Source: Mucilaginibacter gracilis (GTDB lineage Bacteria; Bacteroidota; Bacteroidia; Sphingobacteriales; Sphingobacteriaceae). From it: DNA of 64,000 nucleotides. This document shows positions 1 through 8,384 of this stretch, in pieces. The notes beneath the pieces are model-generated. The model was given only the letters and a program-made list of their open reading frames with translations, was not told the DNA's origin and did no database searches. The stretch covers positions 6,138,001 to 6,202,000 of the forward strand of contig NZ_RBKU01000001.1 of the NCBI RefSeq assembly GCF_003633615.1, written 5' to 3'. Every line of letters begins with the position of its first letter. Within the stretch, counting starts at the first letter, position 1. The position numbers were made by a program, and so were the translations under genes.

Positions 1-66
1 AGCAAATTGCTCCCCGTCGGCTATTGTTGAATAACAATAATAGAGTAGTGTTTTATACTTTTTCAT
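1..66 (-). CDS. trhO: tRNA uridine(34) hydroxylase TrhO (rhodanese-like), N-terminal fragment
   Basis: Reading the reverse strand from an ATG at 64-66 gives an open frame of 22 codons that runs off the left window edge. It begins MKKYKTLLYYCYSTIADGEQ. The LLYYxYxxIxDxEQFA pattern is how TrhO/YceA proteins begin; these use a rhodanese domain for oxygen-dependent 5-hydroxylation of U34 in tRNA. Only the start is visible, so the catalytic cysteine cannot be checked. The call rests on recognising a short N-terminal signature and could be wrong. Confidence 0.6.
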   Translation of the reverse strand, partial: MKKYKTLLYYCYSTIADGEQFA

Positions 67-142
67 GATGGCATTGATACTGCTGCAAACAGCGTTTAAT
101 GAGCAACAAAGGTAAGTATTTTAGGTGAAAGGTTATAATGAA

Positions 143-158
143 GTGAAAGGTTGAAAGG
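143..158. repeat. Left arm of an inverted repeat flanking the S41 peptidase gene
   Basis: The 16-base word gtgaaaggttgaaagg occurs here and as its exact reverse complement at 2088-2103, just past the S41 gene. Around both arms are further degenerate copies of the unit (gtgaaaggtt at about 125-134, ttgaaagg at 2050-2057, cctttcaacc at 2073-2082). No gene lies in 67-316 and no clear TAnnTTTG box was found there. Confidence 0.75.
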
Positions 159-316
159 TAAAAGGTAACAATAGCATTTCCATGCAAAATCGCACAGTCA
201 CCGTTCGGTTACGATACACTTGTGGATTTTTGATTGTGTTCAACATTCACATTATTAATCACTTGCATAATTGGCATTATAATTTATATACTTTTAAACG
301 TTATTACCTTTTCAAA

Positions 317-2008
317 ATGAAATTTAAAAACAACCTGCTCATAATTTCCCTGCTTGCCATATCAATCAATTCTTTTTCGCAGCAGCTTACATCAGACAGC
401 GCTTATAACCAGGCGCAAATAGCCCGTAACGATGCCCGTAAACTTTGGAAAAAGCCAGGCGCTACTAAGGAAGAAGTTACGCAGGCGGCTGAAATATTGA
501 ATAGCGCTATTGATTATTTGAATAGTGCGCCAGTTAGAGAGCTTTCGCAGGGCAACCTCTTTTTGAACGCCCGCAAGCAAGATGTTTATGCAGATATGGC
601 AAGGGCTTACGCCATTGCCGGGATGAATGAGCAAGCACTAACTGCGCTCGAAAAAAGATGCGGAGAGGGTGCGTTTTACGGTATAGATGAATTAGAAAAG
701 GATACTATTTACAAGAGTTTAAGGACGAATGCTCGTTTTGTAAAAGTATTGGCTGTATTAAAGAACAGAATGCTGTTGTGGAAAGACAATTCACTGAAAA
801 CAGCATACAACGCGAATTTGTCATACGAGGAAAAAGTAGCAGGGTTGTCGCTGCTATGGTCTAACGCAAAATATAATTTTGCAAACTTTGACCATGCAGC
901 AATCGATTGGGATAAAACCTATCTTGATTATTTATCGCTCATAAAATCAACAAAAAGCACCTCCGAGTATTATAGGGTTTTACAAACGTTTTATGCGAGG
1001 CTAAAAGATGGACATACTAATGTTTACCCTCCTAATGAGCTGGATAAGGATTTTTATTCAAGGCCACCTATTCGTACAGAGTTAATTGAAGGTCGTGTTT
1101 TTATTACCAAAGTATTTAGCGATAGTTTAAAAAACGCTGGTATAGTACCAGGATTGGAGATATTGAACATAAACAACATACCGGTGCTATCATATGCTAA
1201 AGAAGAAGTGGAGCCATATCAAAGTAGTTCGACCCCGCAGGATCTCGTCATACGCGAATTTTCATATGGCTTATTATTAGGTCCGGAAAAAACTCCGGTT
1301 ACGTTAGTACTTAAAAACGCAAAAGGGCTTGTATTTACTAAAGCACTGGGCAGGGGTAAGTACCGCGATGCTGTATCGGCGCAAGGCATTGAATACAAAG
1401 AATTTGGCAACATTGGCTATTTAACGGTTAACAATTTTGAAGATGAAAAAATAATGACGCGCTTTGATTCGCTTTACACGCGAATAATAAAAACAAAGGG
1501 GCTTATCATCGATATAAGGAATAACGGCGGCGGCGACAGCTATATTGGTTACCATATTATAGCTTCTTTAGTAAATAAACCATTTAAATCGTCTGCAGCG
1601 CGCATCCCCAGGTATATTTCATTACCGGGTGTAAGCAGCCAATGGAGTTTTAGCAGCGCAGGTGATATTGACCCTAACGGCAAACAGTACTACGATAAGC
1701 CAGTAGTGGTACTGATTGGCGCGCGAACTTTTTCTGCGGCGGAGGATTTTACCGTAGCGTTTGATTATATTAAACGCGGTAAACTGATAGGCCAAGCTAC
1801 GGGTGGCAGTACCGGGCAGCCAATCAGTTTTAATTTACCAGGCGGCGGCTCTGCAAGGGTTTGTGGTAAACATGACACTTATCCAGACGGTAAAGAGTTT
1901 GTGGGTATAGGGATACAACCTGATATTATCGTTGATAAAACAATAAAAGATATAATGGCAGGTAAAGACGCCGAACTTCAAAAAGCGTTAGAAGTGCTTA
2001 ATAAATAA
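317..2008 (+). CDS. S41 family C-terminal processing-type peptidase, exported
   Basis: The protein is 563 residues from the ATG at 317, chosen because it opens with a Sec signal peptide (MKFKNNLLIISLLAIS then SFSQQ); the frame is open further upstream but that extension is not signal-like. After the signal comes a helical, TPR-like part (about residues 20-160), then a PDZ-like segment and the S41 catalytic domain. The motifs IIDIRNNGGG and GARTFSAAEDF mark the domain, the latter with the nucleophilic serine. The CtpA-type lysine is not evident (LIGQATGG in that place), which fits the tricorn/IRBP-like S41B branch. It is probably a periplasmic or surface peptidase of unknown substrate. It stands alone, converging on the DUF5686 gene. 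Confidence 0.85.
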   Translation: MKFKNNLLIISLLAISINSFSQQLTSDSAYNQAQIARNDARKLWKKPGATKEEVTQAAEILNSAIDYLNSAPVRELSQGNLFLNARKQDVYADMARAYAIAGMNEQALTALEKRCGEGAFYGIDELEKDTIYKSLRTNARFVKVLAVLKNRMLLWKDNSLKTAYNANLSYEEKVAGLSLLWSNAKYNFANFDHAAIDWDKTYLDYLSLIKSTKSTSEYYRVLQTFYARLKDGHTNVYPPNELDKDFYSRPPIRTELIEGRVFITKVFSDSLKNAGIVPGLEILNINNIPVLSYAKEEVEPYQSSSTPQDLVIREFSYGLLLGPEKTPVTLVLKNAKGLVFTKALGRGKYRDAVSAQGIEYKEFGNIGYLTVNNFEDEKIMTRFDSLYTRIIKTKGLIIDIRNNGGGDSYIGYHIIASLVNKPFKSSAARIPRYISLPGVSSQWSFSSAGDIDPNGKQYYDKPVVVLIGARTFSAAEDFTVAFDYIKRGKLIGQATGGSTGQPISFNLPGGGSARVCGKHDTYPDGKEFVGIGIQPDIIVDKTIKDIMAGKDAELQKALEVLNK

Positions 2009-2087
2009 AGACGAAGTTTACAACCTCCCCACTTTTGGACAATACAAGGTTGAAAGGCTTTAACACATTTATCCTTTCAACCTTTAT

Positions 2088-2103
2088 CCTTTCAACCTTT
2101 CAC
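2088..2103. repeat. Right arm of inverted repeat, partner of 143-158
   Basis: This is the exact reverse complement of the word at 143-158. It lies in the 108-base space between two convergent stop codons (2008 and 2117), inside a stretch of repeated ccttt(c/a)aacctt words. It may act as a transcription end signal, but it lacks a GC-rich stem followed by a T run. Confidence 0.7.
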
Positions 2104-2116
2104 CTTCCCCCACAAC

Positions 2117-4561
2117 CTATATCCCAAAATACAATTTAATTCCCTGGTCAATATGGCCGCGGCGGTACACAAAGCCATAGTCTATCCTGAAAAAGAAACG
2201 TTGCACGCCAACGTAAATTTCGCCGTAATTGGGTGTATTTTTTTGGGTTAAAAAGTTACCGCCTATAATTTCTTCCAGTTTTAGTTTGCGTAAGCCCGCT
2301 ATGTTGTTAAACAAATAGCCGGCAAAATTATGCTCGTAATGGGCTTCTAAAAACGAAGATTGGCTATAGGTGTAATATGGCAAAAAGTGAAACTGACTAA
2401 TGCCCGGTGTAAAAGTAATACCCTGGTTGCCTTTAAACCACTTATAATCGGGGTAGCTTAGGGCATTGCTGTTAAAAAAATTACCGGCAGTTACCTGGAA
2501 TGCCGAAAAACCATAAATGCCAAGGTTGATATGATCGTGATAAATTTGTACGTCGGCATAATCGTAATCTACATCCGAGCTAAAAATACCCTTGATGCCT
2601 TTACGGTAATTCACCTTTATTTTGGGATATTTTGACTGATCGTAAACACGACCGCCTGGCGTTGTCGTATATTCCTCATCAAAAGTGTAAGTACCCGATA
2701 GCTTTAGCGTAAGCGCATCATTCTCCTCAAAAAGCAAGGGCGCATTTACAGCCGTTATAAAAGGATTGTTTGAGTTAAACTCCTTATCGGGAAAACTGCG
2801 CACAGTTCGGCTTGATTGATTTTGGAGAGCCGTGCGGCGTGCATATTCCAGGTTACCGTCTAACAATAATCCGCGTGCAACTTCGCGTTGTGTGCCAGCC
2901 ATTAAAAATTTAGAGCGGTAAAGTTTTAAATCGTTCGATTTAAAATACAAGGCATTAAAACTATTTAAAAAAGGCCCCACTGTACCTTCGTTATTAAGAT
3001 CTAATATCCCGGTACCAACCTTTCCGTAAAATGCCCCCTCGTGTTCGGGGTCGTACCGGTAATTGAAGCCCGTGTTAAGGCTCACTATTTTGTTATCAAA
3101 GCCATATCTCAATTCGGGCGATATGGTGTAGGCCTTGCCCACATCCATTGATTTGGTATAGGTGGGTTTTAAATCAACCACCCAGCCTTCAATGGGGTTA
3201 TACTGCACTACATCATAAAGCGGGTTTACGGTAATAACCTCATTTTTGTGCCTGTGTTTAACGGTATCGCCAAAAAACACATAACTAAGGGGGCTAAACT
3301 TATTGTTGGCCCGCTCTGCCGAATCCAGATAAGCAGGTTTGCTATGTGCGGCCACAAGGCTATCCTTTAAATTATAGATGCGCTGTTCATCAAAGGTTAG
3401 CGGAACGGGCCGGTTTTGGCTCCAGTATACCGAATCTCTTTTCACCGTAATATCGGCAATACGCATAGTTTCGCCATTAAAAAAATGGGGCGGAAATTTG
3501 GTGTCGAGGTTATAATTGCTAAACGTGCCTAAAATATAACCGTTGTACCTAAACCCTAAAACGTTGCCACTATAGGTAAATGATACGGATGAAGGCTGCC
3601 ACTTATCGGCACTAACGGGCAGGTATTGCTGGTTAATATTAAGGGTATCAACAAAATTAAGGTTTGATTTACCTGTTACGTATAAATGGGCGGCGTAAAT
3701 GCGCCAGTCGTTTTCAACAATGTAAATATTACCTTTAAAAACAGGTTCGCGGTCGTCAATGGGCGTAACTTGTATTTTGTTTACAACTTTGCCGTTCTCG
3801 GTGGTGCTGCCAAGCAGTTTATAGGTATAATATTTTAAAGCGTCGTCGGCTATGGGCGATATAAAGCCGCGCTGGTTAAGACCCTCAATATCAAGCATGT
3901 TTTTATAAAAATTAACCTGGAGGTTAGCGGCGCGGTCGAAGTTAAAGGCATTGTAATTACCTGTAGCTTTTGACGATACCATTACCTCTTTATAATTACC
4001 GGGCTGCTCAAAATTAAAGTGCGAGGCCGATTCGGACATGTAAAGTATGCTTTTGGCACTCAGGTTTAATTGCAATTGGCGGGCCACTCCACGGGATAAC
4101 ATACCTTTTGGCGCGCTAATTAATTTTTGCGTACCGCGGATATAAACATCGCACGAATAAGCGTTTATTTCTTTCAAATAATAATCGCGTTTTTTAATAG
4201 CATTCCGAATAATATCAAACGCGGCATCCTCGGTAACCGGTGGAGTGTTTTGCTTTGGCTGATAGTCTTCGTAAACCAGGGTAACGTTGTGCGTGTTGTA
4301 ATTGCCGGTTACTTCAACCTCATCGGTTTGTTGCTTAAAACCCACAAAACGGTAATTAATAACGTATTTACCCGGTTTAAGCTTTAGGCTATAGTAACCG
4401 TTTGGGTTGGCACTGGTACCCTGCGTAGTGCCGTTAATATAAACAGAAGTAAATGCTGCTGCATTGCCCTGGCTATCGGTAACCCTTCCGGCTAAAACGG
4501 ACTGACCAAAAACCGGCTTTGCTAATATTACGGCAAAAAAAACTATTAAACTTTTAATCAT
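2117..4561 (-). CDS. DUF5686 and carboxypeptidase-regulatory-like domain outer-membrane protein
   Basis: The protein is 814 residues with a signal peptide (MIKSLIVFFAVILAKPVFGQ). Residues about 20-100 form a carboxypeptidase regulatory-like beta-sandwich (GRVTDSQGNAAAFTSVYING, NGYYSLKLKPGKY), the usual N-terminus of Bacteroidota surface proteins. The rest matches the DUF5686 type, rich in aromatic beta-strands and ending RRGHIDQGIKLYFGI, consistent with an outer-membrane beta-barrel. It has no TonB plug domain, so it is not a standard TonB-dependent receptor. Function is unknown for the family. It is divergent from kbl across a 135-base promoter region. Confidence 0.85.
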   Translation of the reverse strand: MIKSLIVFFAVILAKPVFGQSVLAGRVTDSQGNAAAFTSVYINGTTQGTSANPNGYYSLKLKPGKYVINYRFVGFKQQTDEVEVTGNYNTHNVTLVYEDYQPKQNTPPVTEDAAFDIIRNAIKKRDYYLKEINAYSCDVYIRGTQKLISAPKGMLSRGVARQLQLNLSAKSILYMSESASHFNFEQPGNYKEVMVSSKATGNYNAFNFDRAANLQVNFYKNMLDIEGLNQRGFISPIADDALKYYTYKLLGSTTENGKVVNKIQVTPIDDREPVFKGNIYIVENDWRIYAAHLYVTGKSNLNFVDTLNINQQYLPVSADKWQPSSVSFTYSGNVLGFRYNGYILGTFSNYNLDTKFPPHFFNGETMRIADITVKRDSVYWSQNRPVPLTFDEQRIYNLKDSLVAAHSKPAYLDSAERANNKFSPLSYVFFGDTVKHRHKNEVITVNPLYDVVQYNPIEGWVVDLKPTYTKSMDVGKAYTISPELRYGFDNKIVSLNTGFNYRYDPEHEGAFYGKVGTGILDLNNEGTVGPFLNSFNALYFKSNDLKLYRSKFLMAGTQREVARGLLLDGNLEYARRTALQNQSSRTVRSFPDKEFNSNNPFITAVNAPLLFEENDALTLKLSGTYTFDEEYTTTPGGRVYDQSKYPKIKVNYRKGIKGIFSSDVDYDYADVQIYHDHINLGIYGFSAFQVTAGNFFNSNALSYPDYKWFKGNQGITFTPGISQFHFLPYYTYSQSSFLEAHYEHNFAGYLFNNIAGLRKLKLEEIIGGNFLTQKNTPNYGEIYVGVQRFFFRIDYGFVYRRGHIDQGIKLYFGI

Positions 4562-4666
4562 AAAATATTATTAAAGTGTAAAGCGGTTTAGGGTTAAAAA
4601 AGTTTTATGTCGTCAATATAATTATTTTGGAGCCCAAATGCGTTAAACTAAATGGTAGCTATTGTG

Positions 4667-4674
4667 TAATTTTG
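4667..4674 (+). promoter_or_regulatory. Bacteroidota -7 box (TAATTTTG) for kbl
   Basis: TAATTTTG fits the TAnnTTTG consensus and lies 22 bases before the kbl ATG. A convincing -33 TTTG is not visible. The start site is inferred at about 4680. Confidence 0.55.
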
Positions 4675-4696
4675 CAGCCTATAAAAACTGATATTC

Positions 4697-5887
4697 ATGT
4701 ATAAAACTTTGCAGCCAATATTACAGCAGGAATTGGCCGAAATTGAAAAAGCCGGATTATATAAACGCGAACGCATCATCACATCGCCACAAGGTGCTGA
4801 TATTGAAGTGGTAGGCGGGCAACAGGTAATTAATTTTTGTGCAAACAACTACCTGGGCCTTTCGTCGCACCCAAAAGTGATTGCGGCGGCCAAGGAAGCT
4901 ATTGATTCGCACGGTTACGGTATGTCGTCGGTGAGGTTTATTTGTGGTACGCAGGACATACATAAACAACTGGAAAAAAAGATTTCGGACTTTTTGGGTA
5001 CCGAAGACACCATTTTATATGCTGCCGCATTTGATGCCAATGGCGGTGTATTTGAGCCGTTGTTTAACGAACAGGATGCTATTATATCCGACGAGTTAAA
5101 CCATGCATCTATAATAGACGGTGTGCGCCTTTGCAAAGCACAGCGTTACCGCTACAAACATGATAACATGGCCGACCTGGAAGAGAAATTACAGGCTGCC
5201 ACGCAATTAAGGCACCGCATTATTGTAACCGATGGCGCCTTTAGTATGGACGGCACCATTGCCCAACTGGATAAAATTTGCGCCCTGGCCGAAAAATATA
5301 ACGCCCTGGTGATGATTGACGAGAGCCACTGCTCGGGCTTTATGGGTAAAACCGGCCGCGGCACGCACGAGCATTGCGGCGTAATGGATAAAATAGATAT
5401 TATTACCGGCACGCTGGGTAAAGCTTTGGGCGGAGCATCGGGCGGGTTTACATCGGGCAGGCAAGAAATTATTGATATGCTGAGGCAACGCTCCAGGCCA
5501 TATTTGTTCTCGAACACACTCGCACCATCAATTACAGGTGCATCCATAGCGGTGATTGATATGTTGAGCGAAACCACCCAACTGCGCGATAAACTGGAAA
5601 GTAACACACAATACTTTCGCAAGGCCATTACCGAGGCGGGTTTTGATATTAAACCCGGCGTACACCCTATTGTACCCGTAATGCTTTACGACGCCAAATT
5701 AGCGCAAGAATTTGCTGCTAAAATGTTAACCGAAGGCATTTACGTAATTGGCTTTTACTACCCGGTAGTACCACAGGGTAAGGCACGCATACGTGTACAA
5801 ATATCGGCCGCGCACAATAAAGAACATTTAGATAAGGCAATTGCGGCCTTTACTAAAGTGGGTAAAGAGTTGGGAGTTATTAAATAA
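4697..5887 (+). CDS. kbl: Glycine C-acetyltransferase (2-amino-3-ketobutyrate CoA ligase)
   Basis: The protein has 396 residues, the usual family length. It is a fold-type I PLP enzyme of the alpha-oxoamine synthase family. It shows VNxLGL-type substrate residues (NNYLGLSSHP, about 50-59), the PLP aspartate region MIDESHCSGFMG (207-218) and the PLP lysine K242 in TGTLGKALGG. Kbl cleaves 2-amino-3-ketobutyrate with CoA to glycine and acetyl-CoA in threonine catabolism. The usual partner, threonine dehydrogenase (tdh), is not adjacent. The close relatives BioF and serine palmitoyltransferase are possible alternatives, but the N-terminus and the RFICGTQDIHKQLE segment favour Kbl. Confidence 0.92.
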   Translation: MYKTLQPILQQELAEIEKAGLYKRERIITSPQGADIEVVGGQQVINFCANNYLGLSSHPKVIAAAKEAIDSHGYGMSSVRFICGTQDIHKQLEKKISDFLGTEDTILYAAAFDANGGVFEPLFNEQDAIISDELNHASIIDGVRLCKAQRYRYKHDNMADLEEKLQAATQLRHRIIVTDGAFSMDGTIAQLDKICALAEKYNALVMIDESHCSGFMGKTGRGTHEHCGVMDKIDIITGTLGKALGGASGGFTSGRQEIIDMLRQRSRPYLFSNTLAPSITGASIAVIDMLSETTQLRDKLESNTQYFRKAITEAGFDIKPGVHPIVPVMLYDAKLAQEFAAKMLTEGIYVIGFYYPVVPQGKARIRVQISAAHNKEHLDKAIAAFTKVGKELGVIK

Positions 5888-5915
5888 TTTATATTTGTAT
5901 CGTATTTGACCATGA

Positions 5916-6006
5916 TGTCATTTCGACGGGAGGAAAAATCTTTTACGCGCGACTACCGCACGTTCTGAACAAAGCAGAAGATTTGCCACTATCGTTTGCA
6001 ATGACA
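5916..6006. repeat. Dispersed-type hairpin repeat with TGTCATT/AATGACA ends
   Basis: The 91-base element starts TGTCATTTCGACGGGAGGA and ends TTTGCAATGACA, so the outer 7 bases form a perfect inverted repeat. It lies in the 138-base gap between kbl and the small DUF6364-like gene. A second element with the same ends but a different interior is at 59697-59793. I recall similar words from other Bacteroidota genomes, but copy number in this genome cannot be counted here. Confidence 0.6.
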
Positions 6007-6025
6007 ATATGATTGAATAAGCGTT

Positions 6026-6211
6026 ATGAAGAAAACGAGATTAGTAATAAACTTGGAACCTGATGAAATTGTTAAGGCAAAAAAACATGCCAAAGCTAAG
6101 GGCATTAGTGTATCTAAATTAGTTGAAGACTATTTAATTAGTATGATCAATTCAGATCGCGATTTCGATTACACAACGGTTGATACCAATGCTCTAAAAC
6201 CAAACGAATAA
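6026..6211 (+). CDS. Small DUF6364-type / ribbon-helix-helix antitoxin-like protein
   Basis: This 61-residue protein begins MKKTRLVINLEPDEIVKAKK, followed by AKAKGISVSKLVEDYLI. That is the beta-strand plus two-helix layout of ribbon-helix-helix DNA-binding antitoxins (the DUF6364 type common in Bacteroidota). Such genes normally precede a PIN-domain toxin. Here the next gene is pheS, 18 bases on, and no toxin is present, so it appears to be a solitary antitoxin or a small repressor. It lies just after a hairpin repeat. Confidence 0.7.
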   Translation: MKKTRLVINLEPDEIVKAKKHAKAKGISVSKLVEDYLISMINSDRDFDYTTVDTNALKPNE

Positions 6212-6229
6212 AAAGAATTATTACAACTG

Positions 6230-7264
6230 ATGCAAGATAAAATAAACCAATACACTGCCGATATAAAAGCTTTTGTTACCGCCAAGGCCGACGAACTGGA
6301 AGCATTCCGTATCAAATATTTGGGTACCAAGGGCCTGGTTAAAGATTTGTTTGAAGAATTTAAAACCGTTGGCCCCGAAGAAAAACGCACCTTTGGCAAG
6401 GTATTGAACGAGTTTAAACAACTTGCCGAAGCCAAATACAATGAGCTTAAAGAAACGCAAGATTCGGGACCCAAAACTCAGGACTTAAAATTTGACCTTA
6501 CCTTGCCAGGTGAGGGTTTGGCTGTAGGCTCGCGCCACCCGCTATCGTTAATCCGTATTGAGATTATCGATATTTTTAAGCGGCTGGGCTTCGTTGTGGC
6601 CGAAGGACCGGAGATTGAAGACGACTGGCACAATTTTTCGGCCCTCAATTTCCCCGAAGAACACCCTGCGCGGGATATGCAGGATACCTTTTTTATAAAA
6701 AAGAACGCCGGGCGCGATGATATTGCGCTACGCACGCACACATCATCGGTACAGGTGCGCATGATGGAGAATGGTAAGCCGCCGTTTAGGGCCATTATGC
6801 CGGGCCGGGTATATCGCAACGAAGCCATATCTGCCCGTGCGCATTGCTTTTTTCACCAGGTTGAGGGCTTATATGTTGACGAAAATGTATCGTTTTCCGA
6901 TTTAAAACAAACCCTCTATCATTTTGTGCAGGAGCTTTATGGCGATGGTACGCAGGTGCGTTTCCGCCCCTCGTACTTCCCGTTTACCGAGCCGTCTGCC
7001 GAGATGGATATATCATGCACCATATGCAAGGGCGCTGGTTGCAACATGTGCAAGCACAGCGGCTGGGTTGAAATATTGGGCTGCGGCATGGTTGACCCTA
7101 ACGTATTAGAAAATTGCGGTATCGACAGTAAAAAATACAGCGGCTTTGCTTTTGGTATGGGTATTGAGCGTATTGCAAACTTAAAATATGTGATACGTGA
7201 TTTGCGTTTATTTTCGGAAAACGACGTGCGCTTTTTAAATCAGTTTAAAACGGAAGTGATTTAA
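6230..7264 (+). CDS. pheS: Phenylalanine--tRNA ligase alpha subunit
   Basis: The 344-residue class II aminoacyl-tRNA synthetase alpha chain charges tRNA-Phe together with PheT, which is not in this window. The N-terminal coiled coil (about 1-75) is followed by the catalytic core. Motif 2 is seen at GRVYRNEAISARAHCFFHQVE and motif 3 at FAFGMGIERIANLKY. A zinc-like CTICKGAGCNMC insert is present, as in many Bacteroidota PheS. The linker between coiled coil and core carries TQDSGPKTQDL (76-86), an imperfect repeat resembling the degenerate intergenic repeats nearby (see findings). Confidence 0.95.
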   Translation: MQDKINQYTADIKAFVTAKADELEAFRIKYLGTKGLVKDLFEEFKTVGPEEKRTFGKVLNEFKQLAEAKYNELKETQDSGPKTQDLKFDLTLPGEGLAVGSRHPLSLIRIEIIDIFKRLGFVVAEGPEIEDDWHNFSALNFPEEHPARDMQDTFFIKKNAGRDDIALRTHTSSVQVRMMENGKPPFRAIMPGRVYRNEAISARAHCFFHQVEGLYVDENVSFSDLKQTLYHFVQELYGDGTQVRFRPSYFPFTEPSAEMDISCTICKGAGCNMCKHSGWVEILGCGMVDPNVLENCGIDSKKYSGFAFGMGIERIANLKYVIRDLRLFSENDVRFLNQFKTEVI

Positions 7265-7300
7265 AAAAAACCAACAGGTATATTTAAACGTAATAACAAG

Positions 7301-7720
7301 GTGATGAAGAGGTTTTTAACTGCAATACTTTTAAGTTTAGTGTGTTTTAGCTGCGGCAAAACCGATTCGAGTTACGTGCCCAATGTAGCGGTTAACTTTA
7401 GCGCACCGCTAACCGACCCTCGTTTAAGCAAACTAACGGCATCTGGCGGGGCGGTATTAATTAGCGGCTACGGGGTTTGCGGCCTTGTATTGTATCGCAG
7501 CGCGAGTGCAGGCTATGTTGCCTACGACCGTTGCAGCAGCTATGAACCCGAAAAACGGTGTGCGGTTACACTTGATAGCCCCACCCTTACCGTAACCGAC
7601 CCATGCAGCGGTGGCAAATTTTCGTTAGAGGATGGCTCGCCGGTAAAGGCACCGGCTACACGATCGTTAAAATCATATTCGGTAACTGTGCGCGGCGGCG
7701 AAATAGCCGTTCAAAATTAG
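7301..7720 (+). CDS. Lipoprotein with degenerate Rieske-like fold
   Basis: The 139-residue protein has a lipoprotein signal (AILLSLVCFSC, lipid cysteine C18). Its C-terminal half matches the Rieske ferredoxin-type ending: FSLEDGSPVKAPATRSLKSY then VRGGEIAV. The usual ligands are mostly missing. The CxH motif appears as CSS (78-80), and the CPCH motif as DPCS (100-103). C87 and C102 remain and could form the disulfide seen in Rieske proteins. It is likely a periplasm-facing lipoprotein that does not bind a 2Fe-2S cluster; function unknown. It sits 36 bases after pheS. Confidence 0.7.
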   Translation: MMKRFLTAILLSLVCFSCGKTDSSYVPNVAVNFSAPLTDPRLSKLTASGGAVLISGYGVCGLVLYRSASAGYVAYDRCSSYEPEKRCAVTLDSPTLTVTDPCSGGKFSLEDGSPVKAPATRSLKSYSVTVRGGEIAVQN

Positions 7721-7802
7721 GCCACAAAAAAATATATAATACCATTAAAAAATCGCATACCGTAAATGTGAGTAATAATGAGATATTTGTATCCAACTAA
7801 AA

Positions 7803-8384
7803 ATGGAAGTTGATAAAATAAAAGAAAGTATTAAACGCGCCGCGCAAGATTTGTTTCGCAAATTTGGATACCACAAAACCAGCGTTAACGAAATTGCCAA
7901 ACGTGCTAAAATTGCCAAGGCCACTATTTACAAATATTTTGAAAGTAAGGAGGATGTTTTGCACGCCCTGCTTATGGATTATATTAAGGTTAGTGTTAAC
8001 GAAATAATACATAACTACAACAATGATATGGATGAGGAAACCCATTTAACAAACCTCATCATGAAAACCAGCCGCCTCTCCTATACGGTTTGTAATGAGT
8101 TTATTGGTTGGGATTTTATCCGCGAAAGTACTAACTCGCAGGATTTTTTAAAGAGCCTAAGTAACGAACTGGAAGAACTACTGATAAGCTCGTTTACCAA
8201 AGTAAGCGATTTCCGCAAGGATGAAACTTATCCGCAACGACTGCGTTTCCTCATCAAATCAAGCAAAAGCATCGTGTTTAGTTTTGCCTTTACCTCGGTA
8301 AGCGATTCGGACGTGCGTAAAAACTTTGTTTCTTTTCAGAAAGAAATATTGCCTTATTTGGTTAAGGCAGCTATAAAAGAGTAG
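7803..8384 (+). CDS. TetR/AcrR family transcriptional regulator
   Basis: The 193-residue protein has the standard N-terminal TetR helix-turn-helix at about residues 10-55 (ARDLFRKFGY-like AAQDLFRKFGYHKTSVNEIA, then AKATIYKYFESKEDVLHALL). The C-terminal ligand-binding domain has no diagnostic motif. No efflux or lipid gene is adjacent, so the regulon is not evident; the flanking genes are a Rieske-like lipoprotein and a TPR membrane protein. Confidence 0.9.
   Translation: MEVDKIKESIKRAAQDLFRKFGYHKTSVNEIAKRAKIAKATIYKYFESKEDVLHALLMDYIKVSVNEIIHNYNNDMDEETHLTNLIMKTSRLSYTVCNEFIGWDFIRESTNSQDFLKSLSNELEELLISSFTKVSDFRKDETYPQRLRFLIKSSKSIVFSFAFTSVSDSDVRKNFVSFQKEILPYLVKAAIKE

Noticed and set aside
5152..5628. 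Long reverse-strand frame inside kbl
   Set aside because: It is antisense to a clear kbl gene and its translation has no known pattern; a codon-bias shadow.
6026..7264. Toxin-antitoxin pair with the DUF6364-like gene
   Set aside because: The following gene is pheS, not a PIN or other toxin.
7603..7800. 65-codon frame overlapping the Rieske-like gene
   Set aside because: Mostly another frame of the lipoprotein gene, no independent start or features.
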